Assembly: GCA_000727475.1 (NCBI GenBank)
Contig: KL647314.1
Location: 1,729,895 to 1,793,894 of the forward strand
DNA length: 64,000 nucleotides
From: Sarcocystis neurona
Lineage: Eukaryota > Apicomplexa > Conoidasida > Eucoccidiorida > Sarcocystidae
Direction of reading: 5' to 3'
Below, piece by piece: positions 58,615 through 64,000 of this stretch. The position numbers and the translations under genes are program-made. Within the stretch, counting starts at the first letter, position 1; the number at the start of each line of letters is the position of its first letter. The notes under the pieces were generated by a model that had not been told where the DNA came from, searched no databases, and saw nothing but the letters and a program-made list of their open reading frames with translations.

Positions 58615-58961
58615 GGTCATATGCGTATGTGGATAGATATACCCGTTGTATAGATATAGACGCAAAATACAAAACATATATATAGAGAGAGAAGGCGAGC
58701 GAGAGAAGGATAGGGGGAGGGGAAGACACTCATAGACAGCTACATACGCAGATAGACACGGAGATAGATACGTAGATGGATTTATCCGCACATAAATGCT
58801 TGCATGTGCCCACATCCGCATACGCACACACAAGCAAGTATGCAGCAGTTTGATCTCTCTATCTATCTCTCACATTCTACGTGAATAGAGGACCGGTGCC
58901 AAACTCGTGTCTACTATGGAGGACAGATATACGCAAATATATGCAAGTGTGTCACTCCTAC
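57058..58961. other. Spacer or intron, mostly microsatellites
   Basis: If the exon chain is one gene this is an intron; otherwise it holds the 3' end of the SP-RING gene and the promoter of the next. Purine-rich gagacagagaga (57280-57420) and TATA/CATA runs (57880-58080, 58590-58850) are obvious. Mixed-composition islands at 57500-57850 and 58300-58560 are open in several frames but gave no consistent exon. Confidence 0.5.
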
Positions 58962-59088
58962 GTGCATCTGGTGATCCCGGAGCACGTCTCTCTGACGCTG
59001 GGACACGTGGGCACCGGGCTGCTCCCCTCGGGTGTACGTACACCCGACCGCAACGGCCAGACGCGCCTGCTGGGTCCGACCCAGTGTA
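58962..59088 (-). CDS. SP-RING gene, exon 4 (carries palindrome)
   Basis: TLGRTQQARLAVAVG, then CTYTR encoded by the perfect 18-bp palindrome, then HVSQRQRDVLRDHQMH at GTAGGA. The acceptor is cgccttctag. All three minus-strand frames and one plus-strand frame are open here, so the frame rests on phase with exon 3. Confidence 0.45.
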
Positions 59089-62000
59089 CTAGAAGGCGCA
59101 CACGCAGGCATCCATGTGTGTTTGGGCATCTATATGTAAACTCCTAGTAAATCCAGATTCATTGACATACATATACGTGCATATAATTACATGTGTGTAA
59201 AAGTATGTGTATGTAGGTACGTGCAGACACAGATATATGAAGAGAGGGACAAATATGAAGTGACACACAATAATTGAGATGCTCACCCTGCCACGTCCAT
59301 ACGTGTGTCCGTATATATATGTACAGATACCGTTCTGCGCAGACATAGATCAGGGTATTTAGTCTGCATGGAAAAGACGAGAAGAGAAAGAAGGTGGCGC
59401 AGAAACAGCTGGTGAGGAAGAAGAGACGGGGTGTACGTACAGCTGCTTGCAGATGGCGTCGCGCTCATACACGTGGATGCAGGAGCAGCCGCCCGGCGCA
59501 AACCTGCAGCAGCAGACTCAAAACCAGCGTCCCAGCACAACGTCCTGCATGCCCCCCTGTCCAGCCAATATATGTACATGTATATATACATATATACAGA
59601 GATATGTAGGCACCCAGGTAGGCTTTTGTGGGCACGTACGTTTGTATACGTGCAGACACGCATATGCACATATATACAAAGAGACTGTACAAGGAAAAAT
59701 AGTTACACGTGGTGGTCCGTACATACACGCATACATCTCTATGTACAGAATGGCAAAGCATAACACTATATATATATATATATATCCATTGTGGCATGGA
59801 TGCACAGAAATATATATATGTATATATGCACACACACGTGAATCATGACTCACTCCAGTTTCCGTCAGCTCACGACTACGAGTCGCCGACGTCTACCCGT
59901 CGCTAACCAGGTGTGTAGAAGCTATGTACCTATTTACACATATACATTTATATATATACATAAGTATGCATATTTATGACCATGTGTAAGTACAGAAGTT
60001 TATGGAGATACATATGGATAAGACTGCAGGGCTTTTCTTTCAAACGTGGAGTAAGGGACGTACAAACGTATCGTCGCGTGAAGACATTCATATCTGTGGA
60101 ATGTCGTGTATACACAAGTTTACATGTAGAAGCAAACCAGAAAGAGGGCATCTCGGCTGCCGTCTCTCTGCGGGAAGGACATAGCGGGACTTCAGGCATA
60201 TGCAGGTGCAGATAAAAACGACACCTGTGCGTGTTTAAAATGCTCCTACGCATGCGGACCGACCAATAGGTAGCGCATATGTAGAGTATTACTGTGTGAA
60301 TGGACCCTCGTCACTACACATCGAAGCGTAGGTGCACGCCTGAACAGGAACGCGCTCGGGACATCCTCTTCTCTATGCAGACAGCCCGACTCAGTCTTCT
60401 CTGAAGCTATATATTTATCCATATATATGCGTAGAAAGACGCCGAGGGACACAGATACAAATAGATGGAGAAGTGGACAAATAAAGGATCCACGGGGTCA
60501 TGAAAGAGACACACACACACACAACTATATCTACAGACAGGTGCACACGTAAAAAGACCCGACTAGACACATATATGCATATATATATATATATATTCAT
60601 AGAGATAGATGAAGATATACATACATATACATATATATTTATATGTGGATATATAGAGATATCTTTACTTACGTACGGTTGTTACGCAGTGGTGGCTGAC
60701 AGCTGACTGCGTGTGCGGCGTGAAGCGGTCACGGCAGCACGAGCATGCTGGCCGCCAACGGTAGTTCAGCTGGAGGCGCTGCAGATTTGCAGCAATAGCA
60801 GCAGGCTCGCAGCGGCAAAACGGCAGCAGCGGCGGCAGACGGCGGCAGCGGTTGCGGAAATCGAGCAGCCGTACCCTCAGCAGGACGGCAGAAGCAGCAA
60901 CAGAAGAGCAGCAGCCGCAGCAGACGGGCAGCAGCAAAGCAGTGGAAAGAAGGCGCAAGCAGCCACTGTGCTGCAGCAGCAGCACGTAGAGGAGAAGGAG
61001 AGGCAGCAGGATAAGGACAGACGTGTTGAGGCTGGTTTTTGCTCTTCTACCTTGCAGCCTGTCCTAGTGGCAGGAACATGCGCATGCAGAGAGTGTTGTA
61101 ATGGCGTACCTGGTGGAGACAGGGTGTACATACTCCGTCTGCGTAATTGGACATTTGGTGAACACAACAGCAGCTTTCTTGAAAGTCAATCTTCCAGCAG
61201 ATGCTGCTCGATTATTGCTGCGTTGTTCGGTCCCTGTCGCACAAGGATGCTGTTCCTGCTTGACTTCCTCATTTCTTCTCTCTGCCGTCCCTGCCTGCGC
61301 GGCTGTCTCGTCGGGCGTGCCTTCCCCATTAGTGGCATGACTGCTGCTGCTTGTCCTGCTCGAAGGTGCTGCTGCAGCAGGAGACGACGTCTTCGCAGCA
61401 CCCCCGCCGCCTTCGGGCTTCGACGTGACTGTTGCTTCCCTCTCTCCCTCTTCCTCTTCCTCTTCTTCTTCCATCCATACTTCCTCCTCTTCTTCCTCAC
61501 CTGCTGCTGCTGCTCCTTCTCCTGCCGCTGCTGCTTGTTCTGCTGCTGCTGCTGCGGCTCTTCTGCCTCCGCGCCTGCCCCTCACGCTTCTTCCGCCGCG
61601 CGACCTGCCTCCCCGCCGTCGCCTGCTGTTGCTGGTCACGGATGACTGCGGCTGCTGCTGTCGATCACCGTGGATGATGCGCTGCAGCAGCACATCGCAA
61701 AAAAACGCGTCACCACCCCATACGCGCAGATGCGGTGTACGTACACCTGAGCGCACCACAGGGAGTAGAGACTGCAACTGCACAGACCACTGCAACGAGC
61801 ACACTTCCGGCAGCACGGCGCATTGCTCCACTTCGTCAAAGAAAGATTGTGAAGATGGAATTTAAAGAGGACGCCTTCACCAGAGATTCTCTAGTGGGGA
61901 AGGAGCGCTACAGGAAAAGAGACAGACACGTCGCCGTGCTGCGATCGAGCTCGTATTATAGAAGATGGGTACATTTATCGGTGTCTGCGATGCTTGCTTG

Positions 62001-63383
62001 CATACCAGGTGCAGCTCGTGGCGTGTACAGACACCCCGCACTTACTGCTACACGCAGAGTCACGGTAGGTGTGTGGGGAGGAAGGCGCTGCAGCCCCGGG
62101 ACCGCAGCAGCAGCGAGACTTATACCAGAAATTACACTACGATAGCAGAGGCAGCAGACACGCCAAAAGCAGCAGCAGCCGCGAGCAGCGGCAGCCGCGA
62201 GCAGCAACAGTGGCGAGCAGCAGCAGCCGCGAGCAGCAGCAGCCGCGAGCAGCAACAGCCGTACTGCAGCACAAGGCCACCAGAGCGGGCACCTAACGCG
62301 ACGACAACAGGAGCAGCAGCAGCAGCAGGGAAGCCGAGACCGCTGACAACGCAGCAGCAGCAAAGAAAGTCGCACCCGCAGCACACATCAGACACAGCCA
62401 CTGAAGCAGCAACATCAATGTCATGTGGGAGAAGGAGGAGCAACAGTAGGAGCCGCTCTCGTCCAACATCACTCACTGCCGCACCGGATGAGAATCACCA
62501 CCGTTCGACATCAAAGGACGAAAAAAAACGAGGTTGTTACCAGGAGCAGCAGAGAAACCCTTCGGCGACTACACTAGTAGCAGCAGCAACACCAGTACCA
62601 GTAACAACAGCAAGAGTAAGAGCGACAGCATCAGCTGTGGCAGCAGTACCAGTAACAGCAGCGGCAGCAGTAACAGCAGCAGCAGCAGTAACAGCAGCAG
62701 CAGCAGTACCAGAAGAGGCAGCAGCAACAGAAGCAGCGGCAGCAGCAGTAACAGGGTGGCGAGCAGCATCGGCAAGGGCAGCAGCAGCGTGTGGAGCAGC
62801 AACGGCAAGAGACGCAGCGACAGGAACGCGTAAGTAGCGACCCGAGCCACAAACACCAACAAGGGCAGAACTAGCAGCCGCGCAACGTCGTAGACGGTGT
62901 CGCTTACATGCAAAATGTCGGCACAAACGTTATGCTGTGGGCTGACGAAGGTATCAAGCCACTGCTGTCTATCCACGTGTTTTGTCTGCTCTTGCCCCTC
63001 CCTCCGGTCTTTACTACTTACACTACTATTCCTACTACTACTATTCCTACTACGACGACGGTGTGGTGCCGTCCCCCCCCCTGCTATTGCTGTTGCTGCT
63101 CCTTTCGCTGCGGCTGCTGCTGCTTCTGCGTCCCCTGCTCCTGCCTCTCCAGCTGCTCCTTCTGGTCCGTTCGGATCTTCTTCTCCTGGCGCCACGGCCT
63201 CTGGGGCGGCTGCCGCTTCTGCTGCTTGTGCTGCTGCCTCTGCTGCTGCTGCTGTAGCTTCAGCTGTTCGACGGGCAACGTGGACGAGGCGTTCCGCCTT
63301 AAAGAGGTCGTCTGCCGCCGCCTGCGCTGCAACGATTGCAGCTGCCTCCTCCTCCTGCAGCGCTGGCTCTGGTGCTCGAGGCG
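58962..63383 (-). CDS. SP-RING zinc-finger protein resembling NSE2/MMS21 SUMO ligase
   Basis: Four exons (63383-62908, 61825-61110, 59503-59441, 59088-58962) join in phase. Across the second and third junction the protein reads FTKCPITQTEYVHPVSTR then FAPGGCSCIHVYERDAICKQ. The CPIT..E...PV.....C.H.YE.DAI pattern is that of the SP-RING in NSE2/MMS21, the SUMO E3 subunit of the SMC5/6 repair complex. Upstream lie an Ala-rich region, a helix WLDTFVSPQHNVCADILH, and an RGG-plus-acidic insert. Downstream, AVAVGC occupies the place of the second zinc Cys pair (CPxxGC in the family), so one ligand appears replaced by Ala. U-box proteins (PRP19 type) share part of the pattern and are the main alternative. 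The 5' end is not found and may lie beyond the window. If the GTAGGA donor at 58961 is not used, the frame stops near 58914. Confidence 0.55.
59029..59046. repeat. Dispersed palindrome, 18 bp, inside an exon
   Basis: CGGGTGTACGTACACCCG, perfect over 18 bp. In the chosen frame it encodes the loop just after the zinc-ligand position. Confidence 0.85.
59441..59503 (-). CDS. SP-RING gene, exon 3: C-x-H...YERDAI core
   Basis: FAPGGCSCIHVYERDAICKQ, a 63-bp exon between ctgctgctgcag and CT|GTACGT. The donor lies in a near-copy of the palindrome (ctGTACGTACACCCC). The Cys and His are the expected first zinc ligands of an SP-RING. Confidence 0.6.
61110..61825 (-). CDS. SP-RING gene, exon 2
   Basis: QCAVLPEVCSLQWSVQLQSL, then a GVRTPH segment made by the palindrome, FFCDVLLQRIIHGD, an Arg/Gly-rich stretch, a Glu-rich stretch, and finally LTFKKAAVVFTKCPITQTEY. 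The donor is AG|GTACGC. The acceptor gaagtggag follows a good pyrimidine tract. Confidence 0.6.
61734..61747. repeat. Dispersed palindrome, 14 bp, inside an exon
   Basis: An exact GGTGTACGTACACC within exon 2 of the SP-RING gene, read as GVRT(P). Splicing it out with its own GTGTAC donor would break frame at the next AG, so it is most likely translated. Confidence 0.8.
62560..62830. repeat. CAG/CAGTAACAG trinucleotide block
   Basis: Nearly pure agcagcag/gtaacagcag repeats in the intron between exons 1 and 2 of the SP-RING gene. A second block lies at 62150-62270. Long frames over these runs are repeat artefacts. Confidence 0.8.
62908..63383 (-). CDS. SP-RING gene, first visible exon
   Basis: An Ala-rich helical region (PALQEEEAAAIVAAQAAADD, LFKAERLVHVARR) runs to a Gly/Glu/Ser-rich linker and then RQQWLDTFVSPQHNVCADIL, ending at a CAT|GTAAGC donor. 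The acceptor near 63384 (gcgctgcag) is a guess. The frame stays open to about 63519, so the exon may start earlier. Confidence 0.5.
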
Positions 63384-64000
63384 CTGCAGCGCAGATACAT
63401 CGCAGTGCAACGAGAATCGACAAATACCCGGAAGTACAACAACACAGAACAGCCCACGAAGCGGCGGAAGAGGCAGACAAGGGAGCTGCTGCTGCTTCCT
63501 TGCTGCAGGCACAGAACAAGCAAATGCCGCAGGATCTTTACGTTGCGTTCAGCTCCTCTCGTCTCGTACATCGGAGGCCGGTGTGCGTACACCGGAGAGC
63601 CTCCACGATGGCCCTCAGACGAGCAATGAATCGCGTGTCCAAGGCAAGTCAACCTGCTACATCTTCCTTCTTCTCTCGCTCAAAAGAAAACAAAGGCGCA
63701 CTCAGGAAGAGTCTACACATTGCTACATATATATATATATATATATATGCACGTACACATACAAACGCAGACGTACATACTAGGTAAGCTTAAATACGTG
63801 TGAGTACTTGTCTAACATGAGAAGTGTCGCATGGCATGTATGTGCCTATGAACACAAATACATATGCACACACGTAGACGAAAAAAGTGTAAGAGCGGAA
63901 GAGGAGTGGAGGACAGCAGCTAGCGGCTTTTCACTAGGGAGAATTGAAGAAGGGTGCGAAGACCCCAGCAGCGGCAAGCAGAGACCGCAGCAGACGCAGG
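63384..64000. other. Upstream flank of the SP-RING gene, to window end
   Basis: Mixed sequence with a near-copy of the palindrome at 63578-63595 (CCGGTGTGCGTACACCGG, one mismatch). Short open stretches on both strands (plus-strand ATG at 63608 followed by an AAG|GCAAGT that could be a GC donor), a TA run at 63727-63748, and CAG at the very end. The 5' exon(s) of the SP-RING gene may lie here or outside. Confidence 0.45.

Noticed and set aside
58881..59147. Plus-strand frame reading VIPEHVSLTLGHVGTGLLPSG
   Set aside because: Codon use is attractive, but no plus-strand neighbours join in phase, while the minus-strand reading links exons on both sides.
60713..61645. 310-codon plus-strand frame
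   Set aside because: It is antisense to the SP-RING exon that carries the CPITQTE block, and its own content is CAG- and CTT-derived.
62569..63519. Poly-Leu C-terminal extension of the first SP-RING exon
   Set aside because: A strong GTAAGC donor at 62907 precedes it. The Leu run is the CAG block read in another frame.
1..64000. Telomere-like (TTTAGGG) arrays expected in some Eimeria repeat-rich segments
   Set aside because: I saw no run of the heptamer, only CAG, TA and CA repeats.

Overview
The window looks like nuclear DNA of a coccidian apicomplexan, most likely an Eimeria-type parasite (Eimeria/Cyclospora lineage). I infer this from intron-rich eukaryotic genes whose exons and introns are full of CAG/CTG trinucleotide runs (read as Ala, Gln or Ser), with spacers made of (TA)n, (CA)n and TATG-type microsatellites. 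I see no prokaryotic, CRISPR, rRNA or tRNA signal. Most long open frames here are artefacts of stop-free CAG/CTG or pyrimidine-rich repeats. The genes below were built by matching short conserved blocks and checking GT/AG splice sites and codon phase.

Layout. (1) 1-4022: spacer with a 120-bp tandem repeat, then a possible Ala/Ser-rich hypothetical gene (1494-4022, +). (2) 6758-33562, minus strand: a very large split gene for Integrator subunit 11 (INTS11, a CPSF73-family RNA endonuclease), at least ten exons across about 25 kb. All metallo-beta-lactamase and beta-CASP catalytic motifs are present, but the protein is about three times the usual length because of low-complexity extensions. (3) 33563-37047: divergent intergenic region with one candidate minus-strand coding segment (35418-35583). 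(4) 37048-52268, plus strand: a complete 12-exon gene for the nucleolar GTPase NOG2/GNL2. All eleven splice junctions keep phase and give about 717 codons. (5) 52641-63383 or beyond, minus strand: a chain of exons read tail-to-tail against NOG2. Its upstream half carries a zinc-finger block very like the SP-RING of NSE2/MMS21 SUMO ligases. Its downstream half is an unassigned helical protein. The phases would allow one fused gene, but two genes are also possible.

How the genes relate. INTS11 cleaves nascent RNA, NOG2 works in assembly and export of the large ribosomal subunit, and the SP-RING protein would belong to SMC5/6 DNA repair. They are ordinary nuclear housekeeping genes with no shared pathway visible.

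The most unusual signal is a short dispersed palindrome, GGTGTACGTACACC, with five exact and many near copies in 64 kb. It lies in introns, inside exons (it is stop-free in all six frames) and repeatedly across splice sites. Other structure includes several independent tandem repeats with periods near 105-120 bp, a 28-bp repeat beside an INTS11 exon, and a long polypurine/polypyrimidine tract in an INTS11 intron.
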